Assembly (NCBI GenBank): GCA_016787085.1
Contig: JAEUVJ010000023.1
Location: 62,001 to 126,000, forward strand
Reading direction: 5' to 3'
Origin: Chitinophagaceae bacterium
GTDB lineage: Bacteria; Bacteroidota; Bacteroidia; Chitinophagales; Chitinophagaceae
Length of the DNA stretch: 64,000 nt
Shown: one piece after another, positions 34,746 through 43,001 of the stretch
Numbering within the stretch: the stretch's first letter is position 1
How the letters are laid out: every line of letters starts with the position of its first letter
Notes under the pieces: generated by a model
Databases searched by the model: none
Told to the model about the DNA's origin: nothing
Seen by the model: only the letters and a program-made list of their open reading frames with translations
Translations under genes and position numbers: made by a program

Positions 34746-36074
34746 ATGTTTGATTTTGCCATAAAAAGTGAGCGGGTGGTTTTTTCCGAAGGAATAAAAA
34801 AGGCGGTGGTATTGATAAAGGACGGAAAGATCAAAGATGTTATTGACAGCCTGCCCGACAGATATGCTCATGTGATCAATATTGGCGATAGCGTACTGAT
34901 GCCGGGTGTGATGGATCCGCATGTACATATCAATGAACCCGGAAGAACCAACTGGGAAGGTTTTGATACCGCCACAAAATCGGCTATTGCGGGAGGGGTC
35001 ACAACATTGGTGGATATGCCGCTAAACTCTTCGCCGGTAACGACCACAGTAAAAGCGTTCGGTAAAAAGATCGCAGCAGCTCATCACCAGTTACATGCCC
35101 ACTGTGGTTTCTGGGGTGGGGTGGTTCCCGGTAATGAAAAAGAGATACAACCGTTGATCGGGAAAGGAGTGCTGGGGTTTAAAGCCTTTCTTACGCATTC
35201 GGGTATAGATGAGTTTCCGAATGTCACAGAAGCGGATCTCCGGAAAATAATGCCTGTCATTGCAAAGAGCGGTTTGCCTTTGTTAGTCCATTGCGAACTT
35301 TCAGATACTGTTCACCGTTCGCCACTCACCACAGATTCGTATAAAGATTATCTTTCTTCGAGACCATGCCAATGGGAAGATGATGCGATCGCTTTAATGA
35401 TACGTTTGTGTGAAGAGTTCAGCTGCCGGGTACATATTGTGCATTTATCCTCTGCCCGGTCTATAGAACAGATCACAAAGGCAAAAGAAAAAGGATTACC
35501 ATTGACAGTGGAAACGGCGCAGCATTATTTGTATTTTAACGCAGAAGATATCGGGAACGGGCAAACGCAGTACAAATGTGCGCCACCGATAAGAGAAAAA
35601 GAAAATAATGAACGATTATGGCAGGCATTGAAAGAAGGGATCATTGACTTTGTAGCCACCGACCATTCTCCTGCACCCCCGGCGATGAAAGAGCTGCAGA
35701 GCGGTGACTTTATGAAAGCATGGGGTGGCATCTCTTCCATACAGTTTGCACTGCCTGCATTATGGACGGCTGCTCAAAAACACCAATGCACACTGAGTGA
35801 TATAGTAACCTGGCTGTGTGAAAAGCCTGCCTTGTTGGCCGGACTGCACCCATCCAAAGGAAAGATTCAAAAAGGCTATGATGCCGACCTGGTAATCTGG
35901 AACCCGGAGAAGAGTTTTAGGGTGACAGAAGATATCACTCAGCATAAACATAAGATTACACCATACCTGAACGAAGAATTACAGGGGACCGTGGAGCAAA
36001 CTTTTTTGAAGGGAGAAAAAGTTTTTGACAAAGGCAGGTTTATTTTGAATAAAGGGGATATGTTATTAAAATGA
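34746..36074 (+). CDS. allB: Allantoinase
   Basis: Starting at the ATG at 34746 gives 442 residues of the amidohydrolase superfamily. Metal ligands are in DPHVHINEPGRTNWEGF (HxH), the carboxylated Lys in GVLGFKAFL, the His in LLVHCE and VHIVHLSS, and the Asp in FVATDHSP. Allantoinase opens the ring of S-allantoin to allantoate. Family separation from dihydropyrimidinase rests on the genomic context of ureide genes (allC, allE follow). It is the first gene of the plus-strand purine operon; an upstream extension to 34704 is unlikely. Confidence 0.93.
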   Translation: MFDFAIKSERVVFSEGIKKAVVLIKDGKIKDVIDSLPDRYAHVINIGDSVLMPGVMDPHVHINEPGRTNWEGFDTATKSAIAGGVTTLVDMPLNSSPVTTTVKAFGKKIAAAHHQLHAHCGFWGGVVPGNEKEIQPLIGKGVLGFKAFLTHSGIDEFPNVTEADLRKIMPVIAKSGLPLLVHCELSDTVHRSPLTTDSYKDYLSSRPCQWEDDAIALMIRLCEEFSCRVHIVHLSSARSIEQITKAKEKGLPLTVETAQHYLYFNAEDIGNGQTQYKCAPPIREKENNERLWQALKEGIIDFVATDHSPAPPAMKELQSGDFMKAWGGISSIQFALPALWTAAQKHQCTLSDIVTWLCEKPALLAGLHPSKGKIQKGYDADLVIWNPEKSFRVTEDITQHKHKITPYLNEELQGTVEQTFLKGEKVFDKGRFILNKGDMLLK

Positions 36075-36158
36075 AGAGGAACACAAAGCATAGCGCAAAG
36101 ATCACAACGTGGTGTTCTTTGTATTTCTTCATGTACTTTGTGATACCATTCCCGCAAT

Positions 36159-37406
36159 ATGAATAACTTTTCAGAAAGAGCAGAAAAGATTGTACAACGG
36201 ATCAATGAGCTGGCCTGCATCAGCGAGGAAGAAAAATGCATTACCCGTACGTACGGGACAAAGTCTTTTGTAGAAGGAAGGACTAAAGTAGCACAATGGA
36301 TGAAGGAAGCCGGACTGGAAACAAGGGTGGATCATATCGGCAATATCCGGGGCCGGTTATTGTCGGCCGATCCGGATGCGAAAATCTTTGTGATCGCTTC
36401 GCATATTGATACCATTATCAACGCCGGTAAATTCGATGGGCCACTGGGCGTACTGATGGGACTCGACAGCCTGGAAGAACTGATCCGTTCCAAAACGGAA
36501 TTGCCGTTTCATATTGAACTGATCGGTTTTTGTGATGAGGAGGGATGTCGTTTTCATACTGCCTATCTCGGCAGCAAAGCCGTAGCCGGTTCATTTGATC
36601 ATGCTGTGCTGGATACAAAGGATGCAGCGGGTATTTCCCTTGAAGAAGTGATCCGTATGAACGGCGGCGATGTAAATCAACTCAGTAAAGATGCGATTGC
36701 CGGAGAGGACTGGTTAGGGTATTTTGAAATCCATATCGAACAGGGACCGGTGCTGTATGAGAAAAATATTCCTGTTGCTGTGGTTAGTGCTATTGCGGGT
36801 CAATGCCGGGCAGGCATAGTATTCAATGGTGAAGCCGGGCATGCCGGCACTGTACCGATGAACATACGGAAAGATGCACTGGCCTGTGCAGCAGAGTTTA
36901 TCCTGGCTGTTGAAAGATTTGCCAATGCTCACGAATCTATTGTGGCGACCATTGGCAAAACACATATCATCCATGCAGCAAGCAACGTGATACCGGGAGA
37001 AGTGATATGCAGCCTTGACCTGCGGAGCGCTGACGATGCAAAACTGGCATTAGCCTATAAAGAGATAAAAGAAATGGCAGAGGCTATTTGCGGTAAAAGG
37101 AGCATTATTTTAGAATGGAACCTGGTACAACAGGCAAAACCAGTACACTGTGATGAAAAAATGGTGGACATGCTTCGGCAGTCTGTTAATACAGCAGGAT
37201 ATGAAGTGGTGGAAATAGTGAGCGGTGCAGGGCATGATGCGGTGCCCGTGTCGGCTGTATCGCCGGTAGCGATGTTGTTCGTCAGGTGCTTCAAAGGCAT
37301 CAGTCATAACCCGGCAGAAGATGTCGAAGTAAAAGATATAGCAGCGGCCATTCAAGTTTCCGATAACTTTATACAGCAACTGATAAAAACCAATAACCTG
37401 TCATAA
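36159..37406 (+). CDS. allC: Allantoate amidohydrolase (M20 family)
   Basis: The 415-residue M20 peptidase-fold protein has the binuclear metal site ligands in SHIDT, FDGPLGV, CDEEGCRF and IHIEQGP, with the last His in GISHNPAEDV. The family AllC/UreA-type hydrolyses allantoate to ureidoglycine, ammonia and CO2. It lies between allB and allE, which settles the substrate better than sequence alone. The start is the first ATG at 36159. It ends 10 bases before allE. Confidence 0.9.
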   Translation: MNNFSERAEKIVQRINELACISEEEKCITRTYGTKSFVEGRTKVAQWMKEAGLETRVDHIGNIRGRLLSADPDAKIFVIASHIDTIINAGKFDGPLGVLMGLDSLEELIRSKTELPFHIELIGFCDEEGCRFHTAYLGSKAVAGSFDHAVLDTKDAAGISLEEVIRMNGGDVNQLSKDAIAGEDWLGYFEIHIEQGPVLYEKNIPVAVVSAIAGQCRAGIVFNGEAGHAGTVPMNIRKDALACAAEFILAVERFANAHESIVATIGKTHIIHAASNVIPGEVICSLDLRSADDAKLALAYKEIKEMAEAICGKRSIILEWNLVQQAKPVHCDEKMVDMLRQSVNTAGYEVVEIVSGAGHDAVPVSAVSPVAMLFVRCFKGISHNPAEDVEVKDIAAAIQVSDNFIQQLIKTNNLS

Positions 37407-37416
37407 CACACTATTC

Positions 37417-38163
37417 ATGGAAATATCAGCCTTAACCCGAAGCGTGGTGAAAAGAAACCACGCCATCATTGCGCCGGACGGATACATCAATAGCTCCGTT
37501 CCGGGATGGACGAACTGCACCACCAACGTGATCATCAATGATGCCATGGGTGCACAATTCACCCAGATACTGACCACGCTGAATGCTAACGGGGAGATAA
37601 AGGGAGAAACCAATGTATCCGAGATCTTCTTTTATGTGGTGAAGGGAAAGTGCCACGCCAATGTAGGCGGCGGGGAGAAATCTTTTTCAAAAGGGCATTA
37701 TGTATATGTGCCCGTGGAAACAGCGTACCAGTTCAATAGCGAAGAAGAAGGAACGCAGGTACTCAGCTTTCATAAAGTATATGAACCTTTGCCGGGCTAC
37801 TCATCGCATCCACCGGTGATCTTTGATAAAGCAGCCGGGGATGGCGACGCCTATCTCGGCGATCCTGCATTACGGTTACAGGTATTGTTGCCTGACAAAC
37901 CGAATTTTGATATGGCCGTCAACATCTTTACCTACGATCCCGGAGGCCATCTGCCTTTTGTCGAAACACATGTGATGGAACACGGTCTGTTGTACCTGCA
38001 GGGACAGGGCATCTATATGCTCGATCATCAATGGTACCCGGTGAAGAAGGGCGATTCGATCTGGATGGCGCCTTACTGCCAGCAATGGTTCACAGCGATG
38101 GGAAAAGAACCGGCGGTGTATATTTACTATAAGAATGTGAATCGTTTTCCGGCAACAGTATAA
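37417..38163 (+). CDS. allE: (S)-ureidoglycine aminohydrolase
   Basis: The 248-residue bicupin has a first barrel with VVKGKCHANVGGG and a second with the Mn-binding set ETHVMEHG (Glu, His and second His) and a Gln in YCQQWF. It converts (S)-ureidoglycine to (S)-ureidoglycolate and ammonia, using Mn(II). It belongs to the operon with allB and allC, with a 10-base gap to allC. Confidence 0.92.
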   Translation: MEISALTRSVVKRNHAIIAPDGYINSSVPGWTNCTTNVIINDAMGAQFTQILTTLNANGEIKGETNVSEIFFYVVKGKCHANVGGGEKSFSKGHYVYVPVETAYQFNSEEEGTQVLSFHKVYEPLPGYSSHPPVIFDKAAGDGDAYLGDPALRLQVLLPDKPNFDMAVNIFTYDPGGHLPFVETHVMEHGLLYLQGQGIYMLDHQWYPVKKGDSIWMAPYCQQWFTAMGKEPAVYIYYKNVNRFPATV

Positions 38164-38231
38164 AAATGTGAGTGGCAGCGGTGAATAGTGCGATCACAGC
38201 TACTCACCACTGACCACTGACCACTCGCCAC

Positions 38232-38735
38232 ATGACGTTACATGAATTAAATACATTGCCCAAAGATCATCTTGCGGAAGAACTGACCCGCTGCTGCGGT
38301 TCGCAGGCATGGGTAAAAAGAATGTTGCCTTTCTTTCCTGCCGATGACCTGGTGGAGTTGCTCGAAGATGCTGAAGAACAGTGGTGGAAATGCAGCGAAG
38401 AAGACTGGAAAGAGGCCTTTGCCCATCATCCGAAGATCGGCGATATTGATTCGTTGAAAAAGAAGTTTGCAGCTACGGCACAATGGGCATCCGGTGAACA
38501 GAGCGGGATGAATATTGCTTCACAGCAAACGATCGAATTGCTGGCGGAAGGCAACAGGCAGTATGAAGAGAAGTTTGGTTATATCTTTATTGTCTGTGCT
38601 ACGGGCAGATCAGCAGATGAGATGCTGGCCATACTGGAATCGCGGTTACCCAATGATCCCGGAGATGAAATTGAAATAGCGGCAGACGAGCAGAGTAAGA
38701 TCACCAGATTAAGATTGGAAAAACTGTTGGAATGA
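38232..38735 (+). CDS. uraD: 2-oxo-4-hydroxy-4-carboxy-5-ureidoimidazoline (OHCU) decarboxylase
   Basis: The 167-residue protein has the family's catalytic His in FAHHPKIGD (about residues 57-65) and Glu in GEQSGM (about 88-93). It decarboxylates OHCU to S-allantoin. It lies 69 bases after allE and overlaps uraH by four bases (ATGA), so translational coupling joins the two steps after PuuD. Confidence 0.92.
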   Translation: MTLHELNTLPKDHLAEELTRCCGSQAWVKRMLPFFPADDLVELLEDAEEQWWKCSEEDWKEAFAHHPKIGDIDSLKKKFAATAQWASGEQSGMNIASQQTIELLAEGNRQYEEKFGYIFIVCATGRSADEMLAILESRLPNDPGDEIEIAADEQSKITRLRLEKLLE

Positions 38736-39070
38736 GCCAATTAACCACTCATATTTTAGATACTACCGCTGGCAAGCCTGCAGCAGGTGTTTCCGTCGTC
38801 CTGTTGCAGGAGAAACAGGGGCAATGGAAAGAAATGGCAACAGGTATAACCAATGCCGACGGCCGCATACCTGATCTGCTGAAGAAAGAAACCGTACTGG
38901 AGCAGGGAACGTATAAGATGCGTTTTGAGACCAGCGCCTATTTTGAAAAGAATAAGATCCGCACTTTTTATCCCTATGTAGAGATCGTCTTCGGCATCAC
39001 CTCTGCAGAACATTACCATGTCCCGCTTCTGTTAAACCCCTTTGGTTATTCAACCTACCGGGGTTCCTGA
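38732..39070 (+). CDS. uraH: 5-hydroxyisourate hydrolase
   Basis: The 112-residue transthyretin-like protein has the N-terminal LTTHILDTTAGKPA with the catalytic His, the middle DGRI, and the C-terminal signature YRGS. It hydrolyses 5-hydroxyisourate to OHCU. The ATG overlaps the uraD stop. Confidence 0.95.
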   Translation: MSQLTTHILDTTAGKPAAGVSVVLLQEKQGQWKEMATGITNADGRIPDLLKKETVLEQGTYKMRFETSAYFEKNKIRTFYPYVEIVFGITSAEHYHVPLLLNPFGYSTYRGS

Positions 39071-39078
39071 TAATTTTG
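39071..39078 (+). promoter_or_regulatory. Candidate -7 box before the lyase-like gene
   Basis: TAATTTTG is an exact TAnnTTTG match directly after the uraH stop and 40 bases before the next ATG. A matching -33 TTG at the usual distance is not clear. Confidence 0.4.
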
Positions 39079-39118
39079 TATCGTTGCTTTTTGCATAACA
39101 TCTTTTAAAGATCGCTAT

Positions 39119-40552
39119 ATGAATTTTTCGATCGCCGACAACGAAAAAGAAACCCTGCTGGATAGTTTAAAAACTGCCAACCTGAAGTTTCAGCACACTT
39201 ACCCCGGTGACAAGCCTGATCGCCAGCCGGTGCACACTGTCTATGGCGGCGCCAATCTTTTTACATCGGATACCTGTATAAAGATGGGTGAGATAGCGTT
39301 AAAAAGTTTGCAAACATACTCCCCCGACTTTGTTACACTGGCTAAAGTACTGCAACTGGAGGGGCATGATATGTTGCCGGATTCTTTTAAAAAAGCCGAA
39401 AAACTGATCAGGAGATTTGACAAGATGAGCGAAGCAGAAAGAAAGAAAGAGCCCGGCTGGCTGGCGTACTCCGTCTATAATAAGATCATCCACAAACTAA
39501 GAACAGAAGCGGTGGAAGATTTCCGGATTGACTTTGAAGATGGTTTTGGCAACCGCCCCGACGCAGAAGAAGACGAAACGGCCGTTACAGCTGCCAATGA
39601 GCTGGCGATCGGCATGAAAGCCAAAACCATTTCACCTTTTATCGGCATACGAATAAAACCCTTCACAGAAGACCTGAAGCACCGGGGGATAAGAACACTG
39701 GATATTTTTCTGACTACAATACTGGAAAAAACAAAAGGGAAGCTGCCTGCAAACTTTGTAGTAATGCTCCCGAAAGTAACGATCCCTGAACAGGTGACGA
39801 CACTTATCCGTTTGTTTGAGATCATAGAAAAGAAAAACAACCTGGCACCGGGCACATTGAAGATGGAGACCATGGTGGAGGCAACACAGATCGTTATGGA
39901 TGATGAAGGCAGGAACCCGCTGATGAAGATCATCCGGGCCAGCGAAGGCAGGTGCATAGCTGCACACTTCGGTACGTATGATTACACCGCCTCCTGTGGC
40001 ATCACAGCAAAATACCAGACGATGGCACATCCTGTCTGTGATTTTGCCCATCATATGACCAAAGTAGCGCTGGGAGGTACCGGTATCTTTTTATCAGATG
40101 GGGCTACTAATGTAATGCCTGTAGCGCCGCACCGGGGAAAGAAACTGACGGCAAAACAAGTAAAGGAAAATAAAGAGTCAGTACATAATGCCTGGCGAAT
40201 TGGCTATGGACATACCATGCATTCACTCATCAATGGTTTTTACCAGGGATGGGACCTGAACCCGGCACAACTGCCGATGCGTTATGCCGCCACCTATCAT
40301 TTCTTCCTGAGCAGTTATGATGATGCGGTGTTCCGGCTGAGGACATTTGTGGAGAGGTCAGCGATTTCCACCCTTACCGGCGACATCTTTGATGATGCAG
40401 CTACCGGCCAGGGATTGCTGAATTTCTTTTTAAAAGCCATGAATTGCGGAGCGATCAATGAGGAAGAAGCACTGGCAACGGGATTAACACTTGACGAGAT
40501 CAGGAGCCGGTCGTTTTATAAGATACTGCAGGGAAGAAGAGCAGCCAGATAG
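39119..40552 (+). CDS. CitE/HpcH-superfamily (DUF6986-like) lyase of the purine operon
   Basis: The 477-residue protein has the features of the HpcH/HpaI-CitE-malate synthase type TIM barrel. RIDFEDGFG (about 141-149) supplies a metal-binding acid pair, IGIRIKPF holds the basic residue seen after it, and MLPKVTIPEQV and GTLKMETMVEAT supply later barrel strands with the Glu. The family is often annotated as an aldolase or phosphoenolpyruvate kinase without biochemical support. Related enzymes join or split glyoxylate- or acetyl-CoA-type substrates. Inside a pathway that ends in glyoxylate, it may use glyoxylate, which would be new; this is inference from position. Confidence 0.72.
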   Translation: MNFSIADNEKETLLDSLKTANLKFQHTYPGDKPDRQPVHTVYGGANLFTSDTCIKMGEIALKSLQTYSPDFVTLAKVLQLEGHDMLPDSFKKAEKLIRRFDKMSEAERKKEPGWLAYSVYNKIIHKLRTEAVEDFRIDFEDGFGNRPDAEEDETAVTAANELAIGMKAKTISPFIGIRIKPFTEDLKHRGIRTLDIFLTTILEKTKGKLPANFVVMLPKVTIPEQVTTLIRLFEIIEKKNNLAPGTLKMETMVEATQIVMDDEGRNPLMKIIRASEGRCIAAHFGTYDYTASCGITAKYQTMAHPVCDFAHHMTKVALGGTGIFLSDGATNVMPVAPHRGKKLTAKQVKENKESVHNAWRIGYGHTMHSLINGFYQGWDLNPAQLPMRYAATYHFFLSSYDDAVFRLRTFVERSAISTLTGDIFDDAATGQGLLNFFLKAMNCGAINEEEALATGLTLDEIRSRSFYKILQGRRAAR

Positions 40553-40580
40553 TTGATAGCAGGGACACGGTTTGTCTTTC

Positions 40581-40588
40581 TAAATTTG
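40581..40588 (+). promoter_or_regulatory. Candidate -7 box before the saccharopine-dehydrogenase-like gene
   Basis: TAAATTTG matches TAnnTTTG exactly 18 bases before the ATG at 40606. No -33 TTG lies at 19-21 bases, but the placement suggests that the gene has its own promoter in addition to operon read-through. Confidence 0.4.
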
Positions 40589-40605
40589 TACACTAAACTT
40601 TCTCT

Positions 40606-41718
40606 ATGACGATTGCAGTATTAGGCGCCGGTATGGTGGGCCGTACAATAGCCCTGGATCTTGCCAAAGATTTTGTTGTTACTTCTTTTGATTACAGCCA
40701 GCACAATCTTGCTGAACTCAGTAAGCGCAATAAGTTGATCAGTACCGTTGCTGCCGATCTTTCTGATTTCACCAAATACGCAAACTGGCTCTCTCCGTTT
40801 GATCTTGTTGTCACCGCTGTTCCCGGATTTATGGGTTACAAAACCCTGGAGGCCGTTGTCCGTGCCGGCAAAGATGTAGTGGATATTTCTTTTTTTCCTG
40901 AAGATGCTTTGCAACTGGACACACTCGCAAAAGAAAAGAATGTCACAGTCATTACCGATTGCGGTGTAGCGCCCGGTATGAGCAATTTCATCATTGGGCG
41001 GTATAATGAAGAAATGAAAGTGGATTCGTTTGAATGTTATGTGGGAGGATTACCGAAAGAAAGAAAGCCGCCGTTTCAATACAAAGCACCTTTTTCACCG
41101 GTGGATGTGATACAGGAGTACATTCGTCCGGCAAGACTGGTGGAGAAAGGAAGGATTGTAACAAAACCTGCGTTAAGCGACAGGGAGATATTATCGTTTG
41201 GTGAGGCCGGTGATCTTGAAGCGTTCAATACCGACGGGCTCCGTTCACTGATCTATACCATGGGGCATATTCCGGAGATGAAAGAAAAGACATTGCGCTA
41301 TCCCGGGCATATTGATCTGATCATCGCTTTGAAGCAGGCAGGATTTTTTGATACCACGCCCCTGCGTGTCAATGATACGCATGTTATACCGCTTGAGTTT
41401 ACATCAAAACTTCTCGTTGATCAGTGGAAGCTGGAGCCGGAAGAGGAAGAATTCACCGTGATGAAAGTAATGGTAAAAGGAGAAGGCAGAACAGTAACCT
41501 ATGATCTGCTGGATCGCTATGATGCAATCAGCAAAACATCTTCCATGGCCCGGACAACGGGCTATACCTGTACGGCTGCTGTTCATCTTATTGCAGAAAA
41601 GTTGTTTAATGAAAAAGGGATATTTCCACCGGAGCTGATAGGAAAGAATAAAAAATGTTTTGATTTTGTAATAAACTATCTGAAAGAAAGGAATGTGAAG
41701 TGGGTTTGCCATTCGTAA
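40606..41718 (+). CDS. Saccharopine-dehydrogenase-like NAD(P)-binding protein
   Basis: The 370-residue protein begins with a Rossmann motif, VLGAGMVGRT (residues 5-14), and has a DCGVAPGMSNFI segment near residues 122-133 that is typical of the saccharopine dehydrogenase/lysine 1-dehydrogenase group. It would oxidise an amino-acid-like substrate with NAD(P). It is the last plus-strand gene of the purine block; whether it takes part in ureide breakdown or belongs to a separate transcript cannot be told. Confidence 0.75.
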   Translation: MTIAVLGAGMVGRTIALDLAKDFVVTSFDYSQHNLAELSKRNKLISTVAADLSDFTKYANWLSPFDLVVTAVPGFMGYKTLEAVVRAGKDVVDISFFPEDALQLDTLAKEKNVTVITDCGVAPGMSNFIIGRYNEEMKVDSFECYVGGLPKERKPPFQYKAPFSPVDVIQEYIRPARLVEKGRIVTKPALSDREILSFGEAGDLEAFNTDGLRSLIYTMGHIPEMKEKTLRYPGHIDLIIALKQAGFFDTTPLRVNDTHVIPLEFTSKLLVDQWKLEPEEEEFTVMKVMVKGEGRTVTYDLLDRYDAISKTSSMARTTGYTCTAAVHLIAEKLFNEKGIFPPELIGKNKKCFDFVINYLKERNVKWVCHS

Positions 41719-41770
41719 GAATTTTCTTCGTCAGCGTTCAGGCATCCTGATTCCTTTCCAAATAAAAAAA

Positions 41771-41790
41771 CGTCCCGGAGAACCGGGACG
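41771..41790 (-). terminator. Intrinsic terminator of the Nfu gene
   Basis: CGTCCCGG (41771-41778) pairs with CCGGGACG (41783-41790) around AGAA, and the minus strand continues as TTTTTTTATT. It ends the gene at 41827-42420 and meets the end of the plus-strand purine operon. Confidence 0.85.
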
Positions 41791-41826
41791 CTAACTATCT
41801 AAGTTCCCCCTGGGAGACAGAGGGTT

Positions 41827-42420
41827 CTATTCTGCTTCTGCTACCACTTCCTTTACTTCCGGTATCATCCTTTTCATCATCCCTTCAATACCGGCCTTCA
41901 GGGTGATCATGGATGAAGGACAGCCGCTGCAGCTTCCCTGCATCATCAGGTTCACCACACCATCCTCATAGCTTTTGAACTGGATAGCGCCGCCATCCAT
42001 TTCAACAGCAGGGCGTACATAATTATCGAGCAATTCTTTGATCCTCTTTACCACATCATCATCGTCGGCATGCACGGTGTTGCCTTCCGATTTTTTCACT
42101 ACGATCTCTTCTTCATTGATCACCGCTTTTCCTTCTTCGAGGTAATCTTTCAGGAACTGCCTTACCGAAGGAATTACATCCTGCCAGTCGGTGTCAGATG
42201 TTTTGGTCAGTGTCACAAAGTTGCTGGCAATGAATACGGCTTTTATAAAAGGAAACCCGAATAGCTCAATAGCCAGGGGAGAAGGTTTAGCGCTTTCTGC
42301 GTCGGGAAAATCAATGCTCTTACCGGGATATAAAAGCTTGTTGGCCACAAACTTCATAGTTTCCGGGTTAGGGGTCATTTCTGTATAGATGCTGATAACG
42401 GGATTGCCTGTTTTGATCAT
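41827..42420 (-). CDS. Nfu-type iron-sulfur cluster scaffold/carrier
   Basis: The 197-residue protein has a Nfu N-terminal domain (TEMTPNPETMKFV...PLAIELFGFPFIKAVFIASNFVTLTK) and a C-terminal NifU-like domain (RPAVEMDGGAIQF) with the CSGC cluster ligands in QGSCSGCPSS near residue 163. Nfu proteins carry [4Fe-4S] clusters to apo-proteins. Its neighbours in this window include several FeS enzymes, but it is not in their operons. Confidence 0.92.
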   Translation of the reverse strand: MIKTGNPVISIYTEMTPNPETMKFVANKLLYPGKSIDFPDAESAKPSPLAIELFGFPFIKAVFIASNFVTLTKTSDTDWQDVIPSVRQFLKDYLEEGKAVINEEEIVVKKSEGNTVHADDDDVVKRIKELLDNYVRPAVEMDGGAIQFKSYEDGVVNLMMQGSCSGCPSSMITLKAGIEGMMKRMIPEVKEVVAEAE

Positions 42421-42563
42421 AACTCACTGTTTGGAATGTAAAAATAACAATAAATCCCGCCGGTTGTTTACGGGGACGGGAAACATCTGTGTTGAGCCCA
42501 TGGCGGGAGAATAAGGGGAATAGTACGATACCGGAGAGATCAGGCGAGGGCATATTTTTCCAG

Positions 42564-42581
42564 CCAGCCCCTTAGGGGTGA
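42564..42581. repeat. CCCC-TTA-GGGG dispersed palindrome
   Basis: CCAGCCCCTTAGGGGTGA is a shorter member of the repeat family that lies within xdhB. Here it is intergenic, upstream of the ArsC-like gene. Confidence 0.5.
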
Positions 42582-42646
42582 TTTACCCGAAAAATTTTTC
42601 CGTAAACCTGAACTCCGGGTCATCATTCTGCGTATTATTGATTAGT

Positions 42647-43000
42647 ATGAAGAAAATATACCATCTTGGCAACTGCACTACTTCACAGGCTATTATTAAA
42701 GCCACACAGATAGACAGAAAGGGGTTTGATATGCAGGATATCAAATTTGAAAAGATCACACCGGCCCAGCTCGAAGAGATGAAGAAAATGGCAGGCAGCT
42801 ATGAAGCCCTGTTCAGCCGCCGGGCGATGAAGTATAAAGAACTTGGGTTAAAGGATAAAAAGCTTGGAGAAACAGATTACCGGCAATTTATTCTCGATGA
42901 ATACACTTTTCTTAAGCGACCGGTCGTGATCATTAACGATAAGATATTCGTTGGCAGTGAAAAGAAAACTATCGAAGCCTTGAAGAACGCTGTTAAATGA
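42647..43000 (+). CDS. ArsC/Spx-like thioredoxin-fold protein
   Basis: The 117-residue protein from the ATG at 42647 has the ArsC fold: KIYHLGNCTTSQAI contains the active-site-like Cys near residue 9, and LKRPVVIINDKIFVGS carries the family's cis-Pro loop. Members include arsenate reductases and Spx-like regulators; there are no ars genes nearby. Upstream codons to 42578 are unlikely to be translated. It converges on the YidE-like gene with one base between stops. Confidence 0.78.
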   Translation: MKKIYHLGNCTTSQAIIKATQIDRKGFDMQDIKFEKITPAQLEEMKKMAGSYEALFSRRAMKYKELGLKDKKLGETDYRQFILDEYTFLKRPVVIINDKIFVGSEKKTIEALKNAVK

Positions 43001-43001
43001 G

